Assembly: GCA_021295915.1 (NCBI GenBank)
Contig: JAGWBK010000004.1
Coordinates: 1-64,000, forward strand
Direction of reading: 5' to 3'
DNA length: 64,000 nucleotides
From: Dehalococcoidia bacterium
GTDB taxonomy: Bacteria; Chloroflexota; Dehalococcoidia; Lucifugimonadales; UBA1123
The translations under genes were made by a program, and so were the position numbers. Below, in pieces: positions 42,169 through 51,472 of this stretch; positions within the stretch are counted from its first letter, which is position 1, and the number at the start of each line of letters is the position of its first letter. The notes beneath the pieces are model-generated. The model saw only the letters and a list, made by a program, of their open reading frames with translations. It did no database searches and had not been told where the DNA came from.

Positions 42169-43810
42169 GGACTCGAGTGGGGCCCAAGTACCAGTCTTGC
42201 TAGAAACTCTCCGACTCCCAAACCTTGCGTCGACCGGTGGGCGACTTCAGCCTCCCAGTTTGCTAACGACGGCCGCCTTGTTGGTCGGCTCAGCAATGGC
42301 TCTCCCACTCGTTTATCTTGCCATCAGGGGATTGGGTGCGTCGACGGACGCTTGGGAACTCTTCCTCCGTCCGAGGACCGCAGAGATTCTGTGGCGATCT
42401 GTGCAGTTGGTTTTCGTTGTCACGGCGGGCTGTCTACTCGTTGGTGTTCCCCTTGCATGGTTCACCACGAGGACTGATTTGCCAAACAGGCGCCTCCTGG
42501 CCGTGCTCTGTGCGCTGCCTCTTGTGGTTCCGACCTACGTTGGTGCATTCCTCTACATCTCCGCGCTCGGCCCCAGAGGTCTGCTTCAGGAAGCGCTCGC
42601 CCCACTGGGTGTCACACGACTGCCTGAGATCTACGGACTGCCCGGTGCGGCGCTGACATTGATTCTACTCAGCTATCCTTATGTTTACCTGACCGTAAGG
42701 GCATCACTTCTTCGAATGGACCCTAGCCTGGAGGAGTCGGCACGCCTTCTTAGACATGGGACACTCAGCACATTCCTGAAACTCACTCTCCCACAGCTCC
42801 GCCCGGCCATGGTCTCGGGCTCACTACTGGTCGCCCTCTACACACTCAGTGACTTTGGGGCCGTCTCCCTCATGAGATACGAGTCTTTCACGTGGGCTAT
42901 TTATCAGCAGTACCTTGGTTCGTTCGACAGGACCGTCGCCGCGATGCTCGCACTCGGTCTGGTCGGGATGGCCTCCCTGGTTCTGATTGTTGAAGGCCTG
43001 GCCAGAGGCAAGAGTCGATACTATCGCTCGTCTTCAGGGTCAGAGCGCCGGCAGCCGCTGGTCCCATTGAATCGGTGGCGAGGCGCATTTGGAACATATG
43101 CATGGCTTGTAGTGGTCGTTGCACTTGGACTGCCGGCAGCTATGCTGGGCTATTGGTTGGTCAACGGTCTAATTGCAGGTGAGCCATTCTTCATACTGTG
43201 GAGCGCGACCTGGAATGCTGTCAGTGTCTCTACATTGGCAGCCGTCGTGGCAACCGTACTCGCAGTCCCCGTGGCAGCCAAAGCGGTCAGGCAACCCGGT
43301 CTGGTAGCTGCCGCCGTTTACCGGTTCAGCCATACAGGGTACGCAATGCCGGGAATTGTAGTCGCACTCGCTCTGGTGTTCTTTGCAAGCCGCCTTGCTT
43401 CTCCGTTGTACCAGACGCTTTGGCTGCTGCTGTTTGGTTACGTGGTACTCCATCTGCCTGCGACCCTGGGCGCAGTTCGCTCCTCGCTTGTCCAGATCAG
43501 CCCCAGGCTGGAAGAGTCAGCCAGGATTCTCGGCAGCGGTCAACTGCGTACTATGCTGACAGTCACTGGTCCTTTGTTGAGACCTGGACTCCTGATGGGC
43601 GGTGCACTGGTTTTCTTAATCACGGTCAAGGAGCTGACGGCTACTCTGATCCTGAGTCCCCTGAATTTCAAGACACTCGCGACTGCAGTCTGGTCAGCAT
43701 CCGAGGAGGCCTTCTTCGCCCAGGCCGCCGCACCGGCGCTGATGATCATCCTGGTATCGTCCATTCCCATGGCGCTTCTGATAGTCAGGGAGCGTAAGGT
43801 AGACCAATGA
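42113..43810 (+). CDS. Iron(III)-type ABC transporter permease (fused two-core FbpB/AfuB type)
   Basis: A 565-residue permease with two homologous halves and about twelve membrane helices, typical of Fe3+ importers. Each half carries an EAA-type coupling loop: EESARLLRHGTLSTFLKLTLPQLRP and EESARILGSGQLRTMLTVTGPLLRP. The start is uncertain: GTG 42113 and ATG 42146 are both in frame with no good ribosome site. The first in-frame stop upstream is at 42101, inside the remnant of a binding-protein gene, so initiation may depend on that frame. The ATPase gene overlaps its end by 4 bp. Confidence 0.9.
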   Translation: MTKQLQPWRCCMNLERSSRDSSGAQVPVLLETLRLPNLASTGGRLQPPSLLTTAALLVGSAMALPLVYLAIRGLGASTDAWELFLRPRTAEILWRSVQLVFVVTAGCLLVGVPLAWFTTRTDLPNRRLLAVLCALPLVVPTYVGAFLYISALGPRGLLQEALAPLGVTRLPEIYGLPGAALTLILLSYPYVYLTVRASLLRMDPSLEESARLLRHGTLSTFLKLTLPQLRPAMVSGSLLVALYTLSDFGAVSLMRYESFTWAIYQQYLGSFDRTVAAMLALGLVGMASLVLIVEGLARGKSRYYRSSSGSERRQPLVPLNRWRGAFGTYAWLVVVVALGLPAAMLGYWLVNGLIAGEPFFILWSATWNAVSVSTLAAVVATVLAVPVAAKAVRQPGLVAAAVYRFSHTGYAMPGIVVALALVFFASRLASPLYQTLWLLLFGYVVLHLPATLGAVRSSLVQISPRLEESARILGSGQLRTMLTVTGPLLRPGLLMGGALVFLITVKELTATLILSPLNFKTLATAVWSASEEAFFAQAAAPALMIILVSSIPMALLIVRERKVDQ

Positions 43811-44862
43811 GCGCTCCGGTCATCCGGTGCAGGGAACTCACCAAGCGCTTCGACTCGGTCCTTGCTGTTGATTCAGTTGATCTTGAGATCTGGCCGGGAG
43901 AGGTCATTGCGATCCTGGGGCAGAGCGGCTGTGGCAAAACCACTCTTCTCAGACTGATAGCTGGACTCGAAACGCCTTCTGAGGGCTTTGTAGAAATTGA
44001 GGGCGAGGAGGCCACTTCACCTGAATACGTCCGTCCACCGGAACAACGCGGCCTTGGAATGGTGGTGCAGGAGTACGCACTCTTTCCCCACATGACTGCA
44101 GTTTCCAATGTGTCGTTCGGGCTCAGGGGATTGGATGGTCACAGCCGGGATGCGAGGGTCGACGAAGTCCTGGGCCTGGTCCACCTGAAAGAACTCGGTG
44201 GAAGGTACCCTTACGAACTTTCGGGCGGGCAGCAGCAGAGGATCGCCTTGGCACGCACACTCGCCCCTAGTCCGGTTACGGTTCTGCTGGACGAACCATT
44301 CAGTAACCTCGACTCTTCCATGCGTCAACTGCTCAGACAGGAGGTAGAGGCCATCCTGCGTTCACAGAGAACTTCAGCAGTTCTGGTGACACACGACCGG
44401 GAAGAGGCATTTGCGATCGCAGACCGAGTTGGGGTCATGATCGACGGTAGGCTGCTGCAGATAGATACTCCAGAACGGATCTACCATTTTCCCGCAAGCC
44501 AGGAGGTTGCTCAGCTTACGGGACCGTGCGATTTCATTCCTGGCCACGTGGTTGGAGACGGTAAAGTGGACACCGGTATCGGCACTCTGGGATGTAGACT
44601 GACAACGGACAAACTACCGGCAGGTGATGAAGCAGAAGTACTGATTCGGCCGGACGACCTCGAAGTGATTCCTGATGCCGACGGGCAGGGCACGGTTGTA
44701 GCCCGAGAATTCCGTGGCGATCAGGTAATTCTCAGCGTGCAGCTTAATTCAGGAGAGACTATCCGGGTCCGCCGAAGGTCCTTCTCAACTCTCCCCGCCG
44801 GTTCCCGCGTGCGCGTGTCGACGGTCAAGACGATTCCGTTCGCTGCCTTCCCCGCTCTCTGA
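43807..44862 (+). CDS. Iron(III)-type ABC transporter ATP-binding protein
   Basis: ATPase partner of the preceding permease (351 aa). Walker A LGQSGCGKTTLLRLIAGLE, Q-loop VVQEYALFPHMTAV, signature ELSGGQQQRIALARTLAPSP, Walker B VLLDEPFSNLD, switch VTHDREEAFAIADR. A C-terminal TOBE-like regulatory domain from about residue 240 includes AEVLIRPDDLEVIP. Family is the FbpC/PotA type. Convergent with the ThDP gene 4 bp away. Confidence 0.93.
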   Translation: MSAPVIRCRELTKRFDSVLAVDSVDLEIWPGEVIAILGQSGCGKTTLLRLIAGLETPSEGFVEIEGEEATSPEYVRPPEQRGLGMVVQEYALFPHMTAVSNVSFGLRGLDGHSRDARVDEVLGLVHLKELGGRYPYELSGGQQQRIALARTLAPSPVTVLLDEPFSNLDSSMRQLLRQEVEAILRSQRTSAVLVTHDREEAFAIADRVGVMIDGRLLQIDTPERIYHFPASQEVAQLTGPCDFIPGHVVGDGKVDTGIGTLGCRLTTDKLPAGDEAEVLIRPDDLEVIPDADGQGTVVAREFRGDQVILSVQLNSGETIRVRRRSFSTLPAGSRVRVSTVKTIPFAAFPAL

Positions 44863-44866
44863 CTCC

Positions 44867-46465
44867 CTAGCCAAACGGGTTTGGCATCATCCCGACTGGG
44901 ACCTCGATTAACGACGGGCGCTCGATTGTCAGCGACTCCGCCAGAGCAGCCTCTAGCTCGTCAGCTTCGTGTACACGGACGCCCCTAACGCCATAAGCAT
45001 CTGCCAGCTTCATGAAGTCTGGGTTGTGGAGGTCCGCCCCTATAGAACGGCCGTCGAACTTTGTTACCTGGTCCCTAAGAACATTCCCATAGGCATTGTC
45101 GTTGAAGACCACCGCCACCGCATTGATGCCGTACTTGACGGCTGTGGACATCTCCTGCGACGCAAACATGAAACCGCCGTCGCCCGAAATAGCAACCACG
45201 GCCTTGTCTGGCATTGCCACTTTGGCTCCCAGGGCGACCGGATAAGCGTAGCCCAGGTTGCCGAAATACGAGCTAGTTAGATACGTTCGCGGCTCGTAAA
45301 CAGGATAGTTGACCCGGCTGTAGTATCCGATTTGGGTCATGCCTGAAATCACAATTCCATCGTCTGGGACCGCGTTCCTGATCGCCAGTGTAAACGAGTG
45401 CTGCGGCTCGATCTTGGGAAGCGCGTCCAGACGCGCATTCTTGGCAGCCTCCAACTCGTCTCTTCTACTCTCCCTCGGATCAGATACGGCGTTCAGCGCC
45501 CTCAGCAGCTCTGCGAGTGTACGCTTAGCGTCTCCCACGACGCCGACAGTGTCTTCGTAGTTGCGACCTATTTCTTCTGGGTCTATGTCGATCTGCAGAA
45601 CTTTCTGAGAGAAGATGTTCGGATAGGCATTTCGAGTGCCGACTGCGATCACCAGGTCGTGTTCAGCCATTCTTTCCGAGTAGGGATCGCCGCGGAAGCC
45701 CATCCCACCCAGCGCGAGGTAGTGCCGATCGGAGATCGCACCCTTGCCTTCGGAGGTCATCATCACCGGCGCCTGTAGGTATTCGGCGACTGCCGTGAGT
45801 TCCTCCGAGGCGTTGGAAGCTATCACCCCGCCACCAGCAAACAGGAGAGGATTCTTGGCCTGAGAGATCAGTCTGACCGCGCTGCTAACGTCCATGTCGG
45901 AGGGCGGACTCGCTGGGTACCCTTCGGGTTCGAACAGGTCAACGTTGGTTTGATCTTCGAGGGTCTCAGGGGGAATCTCGATCTCTACGGGCCGGGGACG
46001 GCCCGTCTTCAGATGTCGGAACGCCTCGTGCACGGCCGCCGGAATCTCGGCAGGATCCAGAATTCTGTGCGCCCACTTCGTCACCGGCTTGATCGTATCA
46101 ATCTGGTCGTTGATCTCGTGAAGCGCTCCTCTGTCGACGCCGATGAGTTCGCGCTGTACCTGTCCGGCAACGACCAGTACGGGAGACGACGCCGAGTATG
46201 CTGTCCCGATCGCCGCGCTGGCATTCTGAAGGCCCGGACCCGGAACGACCATCGCCGTGCCAACACCACCGGATGCGCGAGCATAGCCGTCAGCCATGTA
46301 GGCCGTGGCCTGCTCGTGCCTCGTAGTTATGAACCTGATACCTGGCTCCTGGGCAAGTCCGTCCAGCGCGTGGTAAAGCTGTACACCGGGAAGCCCGAAT
46401 ATCACGCGGACGCCCTCCCTGTAGAGTGATCGTGCGAGGGCTTCACCCCCGGTCATAACAGGCAT
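44867..46465 (-). CDS. Thiamine-diphosphate enzyme, acetolactate-synthase large-subunit-like
   Basis: A 532-residue ThDP enzyme of the IlvB-like group. Activating Glu in TTRHEQATAYMADGYARASG, FAD/core segment LLFAGGGVIASNASEEL, Mg-ThDP motif SGDGGFMFASQEMSTAVKYG to FNDNAYGNV. No regulatory subunit (ilvN) or other branched-chain gene is adjacent, and several acetolactate synthase specificity residues cannot be confirmed, so the product may be something else (for example a benzoylformate decarboxylase-like or glyoxylate carboligase reaction). It is separate from the other ThDP enzyme in this window. Confidence 0.85.
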   Translation of the reverse strand: MPVMTGGEALARSLYREGVRVIFGLPGVQLYHALDGLAQEPGIRFITTRHEQATAYMADGYARASGGVGTAMVVPGPGLQNASAAIGTAYSASSPVLVVAGQVQRELIGVDRGALHEINDQIDTIKPVTKWAHRILDPAEIPAAVHEAFRHLKTGRPRPVEIEIPPETLEDQTNVDLFEPEGYPASPPSDMDVSSAVRLISQAKNPLLFAGGGVIASNASEELTAVAEYLQAPVMMTSEGKGAISDRHYLALGGMGFRGDPYSERMAEHDLVIAVGTRNAYPNIFSQKVLQIDIDPEEIGRNYEDTVGVVGDAKRTLAELLRALNAVSDPRESRRDELEAAKNARLDALPKIEPQHSFTLAIRNAVPDDGIVISGMTQIGYYSRVNYPVYEPRTYLTSSYFGNLGYAYPVALGAKVAMPDKAVVAISGDGGFMFASQEMSTAVKYGINAVAVVFNDNAYGNVLRDQVTKFDGRSIGADLHNPDFMKLADAYGVRGVRVHEADELEAALAESLTIERPSLIEVPVGMMPNPFG

Positions 46466-46515
46466 ATTTTCTACAGTCTCCTATTTCGTGTTGGCGTTAA
46501 ATCTGATTAGTAGAA

Positions 46516-46544
46516 ACTAAACAACCGGTGTTATTTCATGACAA
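46516..46544 (-). promoter_or_regulatory. Probable promoter for the ThDP enzyme gene
   Basis: On the minus strand TTGTCA (46539-46544), 17-bp spacer, TTTAGT (46516-46521), about 50 bp before the gene. The inverted repeat TTAGT-N4-ACTAA overlaps the -10 and could be a regulator site. Confidence 0.4.
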
Positions 46545-46621
46545 AGATAAGGGATAGACGTCGCCCTGAACCGTCGTTTCTGTAGGCAAGCCGAGTCCTG
46601 TAGAGGTGGTCACGAAGCTGA

Positions 46622-47794
46622 TTAATTGCGTGTGGCCCTGAGGTTGTCATAGTCAGAGGCCGCGCGCTGCATGGCCTGGTCCCGCCGGCCTGCAAGCTCC
46701 TCACGGACGTCCTTTGCGTACTGCTGAGATGCCTTAAGGCTGTCGATCGAACCCTGGAAGTGTGGCATAACGTAGCGTGACATTAACTCGTAACTGTGTA
46801 GCACCTGCTCTCGTGTGCCGAACTCGGTCGCCTGAATCAGCAGACCACCGAATCCGTCTGTTGATTCGTCCATGCGATATATGAAGTCGATCAGGTCATC
46901 CGGAGTACCGACGCACCACGCTCCATTTTCAACCATCAGGTCTACTATCTTATCCTGCGGGCAGTCGGTAACAGGCGCCCCGAGAGTCTGCTCGAAGTAT
47001 TCCCGCTGGAAACGGCCAGCACCGATTCGTGCCTGCTCGAGCGCCTCTTTCTTAGTATCGGCAAGGAAACTGACAACAACTAGCCGCCACTCGTTACGGT
47101 CCATTGTGTTTCCGTACTGCTCAGCAGTCTCTTCGGCGATCTTCCAGAAGTCCTTCATGTCGCGCGCGTAGGAACCTCCGCGTACTACGCTGACTGATAG
47201 TACTCCCAGTCCGTATTTGCCAGCTAGCACCATGCCAGAAGGCGATTGTGCTGCCGCAACTGCCATTGGGAAGTGCGGCTGAGTGTATGGTCTGAGATGC
47301 AGTCGTGCTTCACGCAGGGTGAACCAGGAACTCACATAGGTGATCGGATCGCGCTCGGTCAGGAGCCGCTTGATGATTCCCATCGACTCGTCCATGCGCT
47401 GACGCTGGTCCACAGGGTCGATTCCAAGCATATATGCATCGGTCGAAAGGGCCCCTGGGCCGACCCCCAGCATAGTCCTGCCGCGAGTCATATGGTCTAG
47501 CTGGACCATCCTGTTGGCAACCATAAGGGGGTGGTGATATGGCAGGCTGATGACACCGGTCCCGAGCTTGATGTGCTTCGTGCGCTCTGCCGCTGCCGCC
47601 ATGAACAGCTCAGGAGAGGCTATCGTCTCCCACCCTGCGCTGTGGTGCTCTCCTATCCACGCCTCATCGAAGTCGAGGTAGTCCAACCACTCGATGAGCT
47701 CAAAGTCCCGCTCGTACGCGACAGTTGGGTTCTCATTCTGCCAGTGGAACGGAGCCATGAAGATTCCGAACTTCATGCGGTCGGGTAGAGCCAT
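46622..47794 (-). CDS. LLM class flavin-dependent oxidoreductase
   Basis: A 390-residue luciferase-like (alpha/beta barrel) monooxygenase that uses F420 or FMN. The family signs are KFGIFMAPFHWQNENPTVA at the start, EAWIGEHHSAGWETIASPELF, LGTGVISLPYHHPLMVANRMVQLDHMTRGR, GVGPGALSTDAYMLGI, and GTPDDLIDFIYRMDEST. Limonene- and alkane-monooxygenase-like members read similarly. Electron donor flavin reductase is not adjacent. It is a single gene; the 156 bp upstream of the next gene in this direction (46466-46621) contain the promoter of the ThDP gene. Confidence 0.9.
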   Translation of the reverse strand: MALPDRMKFGIFMAPFHWQNENPTVAYERDFELIEWLDYLDFDEAWIGEHHSAGWETIASPELFMAAAAERTKHIKLGTGVISLPYHHPLMVANRMVQLDHMTRGRTMLGVGPGALSTDAYMLGIDPVDQRQRMDESMGIIKRLLTERDPITYVSSWFTLREARLHLRPYTQPHFPMAVAAAQSPSGMVLAGKYGLGVLSVSVVRGGSYARDMKDFWKIAEETAEQYGNTMDRNEWRLVVVSFLADTKKEALEQARIGAGRFQREYFEQTLGAPVTDCPQDKIVDLMVENGAWCVGTPDDLIDFIYRMDESTDGFGGLLIQATEFGTREQVLHSYELMSRYVMPHFQGSIDSLKASQQYAKDVREELAGRRDQAMQRAASDYDNLRATRN

Positions 47795-47972
47795 GAGGGA
47801 TCCCTTCAGTGTGCGTCAGTTGGACAGGCCACGGAGCGTCCAGAAACGGCTCTGAACACTCGTGAGATTCTAGCACGGGCCCTACTCACGGGCAACGACG
47901 CAACTGTGTAGCAACCCGCTGTCCAACCAGAGTTACGTTGGGATGCTAAAGCGTCGCGGCGACGCTACCTCT

Positions 47973-48980
47973 TCAATCTAGCTCGGTGAGTGCCCTGGCA
48001 TGCAAGTGGTCGACGTGATGGGACTCAGAGCACTCACCCGCAGACCGCTCCACTTGCAGGGTCGCATGGTGTATCCCAAATTCGTCCTCGACTAACCTAC
48101 GAATTTCGCGCATTAGCACTTTATTGTCGCGGGGGTATTCCGGGTCGACGAGAATATGGGCGGCCAGGGCGTTGTAGCCTGACGTGATCGTCCAAGCATG
48201 TACATTATGAACAACCGTCACACCCTCTACATCTTCGATCCTGCTGCAAAGCCTGTACATATCTAGGCCCTCAGGCACACTTTCCAAGAGTACGTGAAAC
48301 ACCTTAAGAGCAAGGCGCCCAGCGCTGAACAGGATGAGACCTGCCAGGGCAATACTGAGGACATAGTCGACTACATCCCAGTCGAAAACCAACAGGATGA
48401 TCCCTGACAGTAGCACGGCAACGCTTCCCATCATGTCAGCCATGATGTGCCAGAAGGCGCCCTCTACATTCAGGCTATGGCGAGAGGATTTGTACAGGAT
48501 CCAGGCGGATATCGTATTAATGGCCAAGCCCAGGCAGGCTACGCCAAGCATGATCCATCCCTCGACATCGTGAGAATGCCCCTCGGCACTCTCACGGAAA
48601 CCGTAATAGGCCTCGAAGAGAATCCAGCTCGCCAGCAATGTCAGCGCAACAGCGTTGACCATAACCACCAGGACTTCCATTCTGTGGTAGCCGAAGGTCC
48701 GAGATACCGTTGCTGGTCTCTCAGCGACCCACATGGCGAAAATTGCAAGTCCAATCGCAACGACATCGGTCATCATGTGGGTGGCGTGGGCAAGAAGTCC
48801 AAGGCTCCCAGATAGAATCCCACCGATCACTTCCACCACCATATGAAACCCGAGAAGCATAAGGACTACATACAGACTGCGCTTGCCTGTCTGTCTGAAA
48901 TCGTGGGCATGATCGTGGTCGGAATGGTGATGAGTGGTGTTAACATGCGTGCCTGCTTGCTTGATCTGATACGTGGCCAC
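47973..48980 (-). CDS. Cation diffusion facilitator family zinc exporter (ZitB/CzcD-like)
   Basis: A 335-residue metal/H+ antiporter. The N-terminus has a His-rich metal-binding stretch (THHHSDHDHAHD). Six membrane helices carry the transport motifs HATHMMTDVVAIGLA in helix 2 and HIMADMMGSVAVLLSG in helix 5. A C-terminal cytoplasmic metal-sensing domain (from about 230) includes HNVHAWTITSGYNALAAHILVD. Start is GTG with GGAGGAG upstream. Expected to lower cytosolic Zn2+ or related metals. It faces an AT-rich upstream region. Confidence 0.93.
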   Translation of the reverse strand: MATYQIKQAGTHVNTTHHHSDHDHAHDFRQTGKRSLYVVLMLLGFHMVVEVIGGILSGSLGLLAHATHMMTDVVAIGLAIFAMWVAERPATVSRTFGYHRMEVLVVMVNAVALTLLASWILFEAYYGFRESAEGHSHDVEGWIMLGVACLGLAINTISAWILYKSSRHSLNVEGAFWHIMADMMGSVAVLLSGIILLVFDWDVVDYVLSIALAGLILFSAGRLALKVFHVLLESVPEGLDMYRLCSRIEDVEGVTVVHNVHAWTITSGYNALAAHILVDPEYPRDNKVLMREIRRLVEDEFGIHHATLQVERSAGECSESHHVDHLHARALTELD

Positions 48981-49300
48981 TTTGCTTCTCCTCCAAAAGC
49001 GTTCGTGTACGCGTTCATGACATTCGGTAGAAATTCAACCGATGGTCGCCAGAAGTCTGTCGTCCCGCGATAAGGCCATAGATATAGTAACATTTATCCG
49101 AAACATAGCCTTATGCAATATTATTATATGCTAAGCCAATGGAGGTGCACAACCAATTTGTGGCTTCGTCCGCGGAATTAAGGAAGAATGCGGGTCTATC
49201 TATCTAACTTATGGCGCATATTCTGGGAAAGGCACCAAGTTGCCCGTGCACTAATCCACCTGTAAACTCCTACGGTGCATAAGGACAGGTGGTCTGGACA
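48981..49300. other. AT-rich divergent control region
   Basis: A 320-bp gap between the CDF exporter (minus) and the enolase-superfamily gene (plus). Bases about 49080-49140 are markedly AT-rich against the GC-rich surroundings, with TATTATTATATG on the plus strand and imperfect symmetry around GCAATATTATTATATGC. No promoter pair at standard spacing is clear; this is the likely control site of both genes, and a place to look for a metal-sensor operator. Confidence 0.4.
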
Positions 49301-50440
49301 ATGAAGATTACAGGTATAAAGACCAACATATTTTCCTCGCGGCACCATAACGCCAAGCGAAACTGGCTGATTCTCCGGCTGCAGACTGACGAGGGTTTGG
49401 AAGGCATTGGCGAGGCGTCGATGCTGTCATACGACCCAACGGTCTCCGATCTGCTCGAACGCTGGACCGAAGCCTATCTTGTAGGCAAAGACCCAATGGC
49501 CCATGAGCTCCACTGGATGCGAATGCACCAGGACAATGGAGGCAGGGGAGGGCGCCTCTTCTCGACAGCGCTATCCGGCATCGACATTGCTCTCTGGGAC
49601 CTCAAGGGCAAGGCCTTGGGTGTACCCGTATACCAGTTGTTGGGAGGTCCTATCCGGGACAAGATACGTGTATACGCAAATGGCTGGTATACGAACCCGG
49701 GTACGCCGGAGCAGAACGCTGAGGAAGCCCTCCGGGTCGTCGACATGGGTTATACAGCAATGAAGTTCGATCCCTTCGGCCAGCACAACTACTACACGAT
49801 CTCCCCCGAAGAAGCCCAGCTAGCGGAGGATCGTGTCGCCGCGGTCAGAGAGGCGGTCGGCCCTAACGTAGAGACACTTGTCGAAGTACACGCCAAGTTC
49901 AACGTCTACACAGCTGTCCACCTGGGACAGCGACTCGAAAAGTACAGGCCCTTCTGGTTTGAAGAGCCAGTCTCGCAGGAGAACGTTGGCGAAATGGCGC
50001 AGGTGCGCCAGAAGGTGAACATCCCAATCGCGACCGGTGAGCGCCTCTACCTGAAGTTCCCATTCTATGAGTTGGTAAAGGCGGACGCAGTCGACATCCT
50101 TCAGCCTGACATGTGCAACGCTGGCGGAATCACTGAGCTGAAGAAGATAGCCGCCATTGCTGAACCTCGTCATGTACTGATGGCGCCACACAACACCAAC
50201 GCCGCTGTCGGCACGGTTGCCAGCTTCCACCTGGACGCAGCCACTCCCAACTTCCTCATCCAGGAGTATCACGCGGAGTTCTACGAGCCTCATTACTTCG
50301 AGGTATTCGACGGCCTACCCAGGCAGAGAGATGGGTACGTTGATCTTCCCACCGGTCCAGGACTTGGCCTAACATTCAACGAAGAGGTCGCCGACGCACA
50401 TCCCTACATGCCACTGGGAATCGGAGAGCGAGGCATCTGA
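49301..50440 (+). CDS. Mandelate racemase/muconate-lactonizing (enolase superfamily) dehydratase-like enzyme
   Basis: A 379-residue enolase-superfamily enzyme that abstracts the alpha-proton of a carboxylate. N-terminal capping domain, then the barrel with metal ligands in LVEVHAKFNVY (Glu), FWFEEPVSQEN (Glu) and IATGERLYLKF (Glu), and the His in LMAPHNTNAA. The E-x-H at the first ligand and the GERLY and APHN patterns fit the galactonate-dehydratase-like subgroup, so a sugar-acid dehydratase is likely. ATG 49301 is chosen because AGGTGG lies at a proper distance. It is 3 bp before tsaD. Confidence 0.88.
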   Translation: MKITGIKTNIFSSRHHNAKRNWLILRLQTDEGLEGIGEASMLSYDPTVSDLLERWTEAYLVGKDPMAHELHWMRMHQDNGGRGGRLFSTALSGIDIALWDLKGKALGVPVYQLLGGPIRDKIRVYANGWYTNPGTPEQNAEEALRVVDMGYTAMKFDPFGQHNYYTISPEEAQLAEDRVAAVREAVGPNVETLVEVHAKFNVYTAVHLGQRLEKYRPFWFEEPVSQENVGEMAQVRQKVNIPIATGERLYLKFPFYELVKADAVDILQPDMCNAGGITELKKIAAIAEPRHVLMAPHNTNAAVGTVASFHLDAATPNFLIQEYHAEFYEPHYFEVFDGLPRQRDGYVDLPTGPGLGLTFNEEVADAHPYMPLGIGERGI

Positions 50441-50443
50441 CGC

Positions 50444-51472
50444 ATGAAGATCCTCGGAATTGAAACATCCTGTGATGAGACCGCGGCTGCCGTCATCGAA
50501 GACGGTCGCAACATAGTCTCAAACGTCGTCGCAACCCAGGTCAAAATGCACGCCCAGTATGGCGGAATTGTGCCTGAAGTTGCGTCTCGGCAGCACATGC
50601 GCACGATCATTCCAGTAGTCGATCGCGCACTTGAAGAAGCGGGACTCGAAATGCACCAACTCGATGGTGTGGCCGTAACCCACGGGCCCGGTCTCGCGGG
50701 GGCTCTGCTTGTGGGAGTCAACACGGCAAAGGGGATGGCTCTGTCGCACGACCTGCCGTTCATTGGAGTAAACCACCTCGAGGGGCACGTATACGCCGCG
50801 TGGCTCGAGGACATTGTCGATCCTGAAACCAGACCAGGCTTCCCGATCCTGTGCCTTATCACCTCGGGTGGGCACACGGATCTGATCCTCATGGAGGGAC
50901 ACGGACAGTACCGTCTCATCGGGCGTACGAGAGACGATGCGGCAGGAGAGGCCTTCGACAAGGCTGCCAGGGTCCTGGGTCTCGGATTCCCCGGCGGGCC
51001 TGAAATCCAGCGAGTTGCAGAAGGCGCTGTCGGCCTCGAACCCGACCTGCCTCGTCCCAGGATCAGGAACTCCCTCGACTTCAGTTTCAGTGGTCTCAAG
51101 ACTGCCGTACTTAGACGCGCCGAGCTAAAGGGCATGTATCCGCCCCCAGAAGACGAGGACCTAGACCCGACCGAGGTCTCAGAGGTCGCACACGCCTTCC
51201 AGGAAGCCATCGTGGACAGCATGGTGACGCGGACACTGGAGGCAGTGAAACAGCACAGCGTCAAGGGCATTATTCTTGGTGGTGGAGTCGCCGCCAATGC
51301 ACAGCTGCGTAAGGAGATGACTGCCCGGTCGCCTATCGAGGTCATCGTTCCTCGTCCAGGGCTGTGCACAGATAACGGCGCCATGATAGGGGCTGCCGCC
51401 TACTTCACTCTCAGGAACGGAGTCTCTTACCAGTGGGACCTCGATGTGGTCCCAAGCCTGCGCCTCGGCTAG
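50444..51472 (+). CDS. tsaD: tRNA N6-adenosine threonylcarbamoyltransferase
   Basis: Transfers threonylcarbamoyl to A37 of tRNAs reading ANN codons. ASKHA fold (342 aa) with IETSCDETAAAVIEDG at the start, GLAGALLVGVNTAKGMA, the metal-binding VNHLEGHVYAAW, ITSGGHTDLILM, and GGVAANAQLRKEM near the end. Its stop overlaps, tail to tail, the next gene on the opposite strand by 4 bp. Confidence 0.96.
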   Translation: MKILGIETSCDETAAAVIEDGRNIVSNVVATQVKMHAQYGGIVPEVASRQHMRTIIPVVDRALEEAGLEMHQLDGVAVTHGPGLAGALLVGVNTAKGMALSHDLPFIGVNHLEGHVYAAWLEDIVDPETRPGFPILCLITSGGHTDLILMEGHGQYRLIGRTRDDAAGEAFDKAARVLGLGFPGGPEIQRVAEGAVGLEPDLPRPRIRNSLDFSFSGLKTAVLRRAELKGMYPPPEDEDLDPTEVSEVAHAFQEAIVDSMVTRTLEAVKQHSVKGIILGGGVAANAQLRKEMTARSPIEVIVPRPGLCTDNGAMIGAAAYFTLRNGVSYQWDLDVVPSLRLG

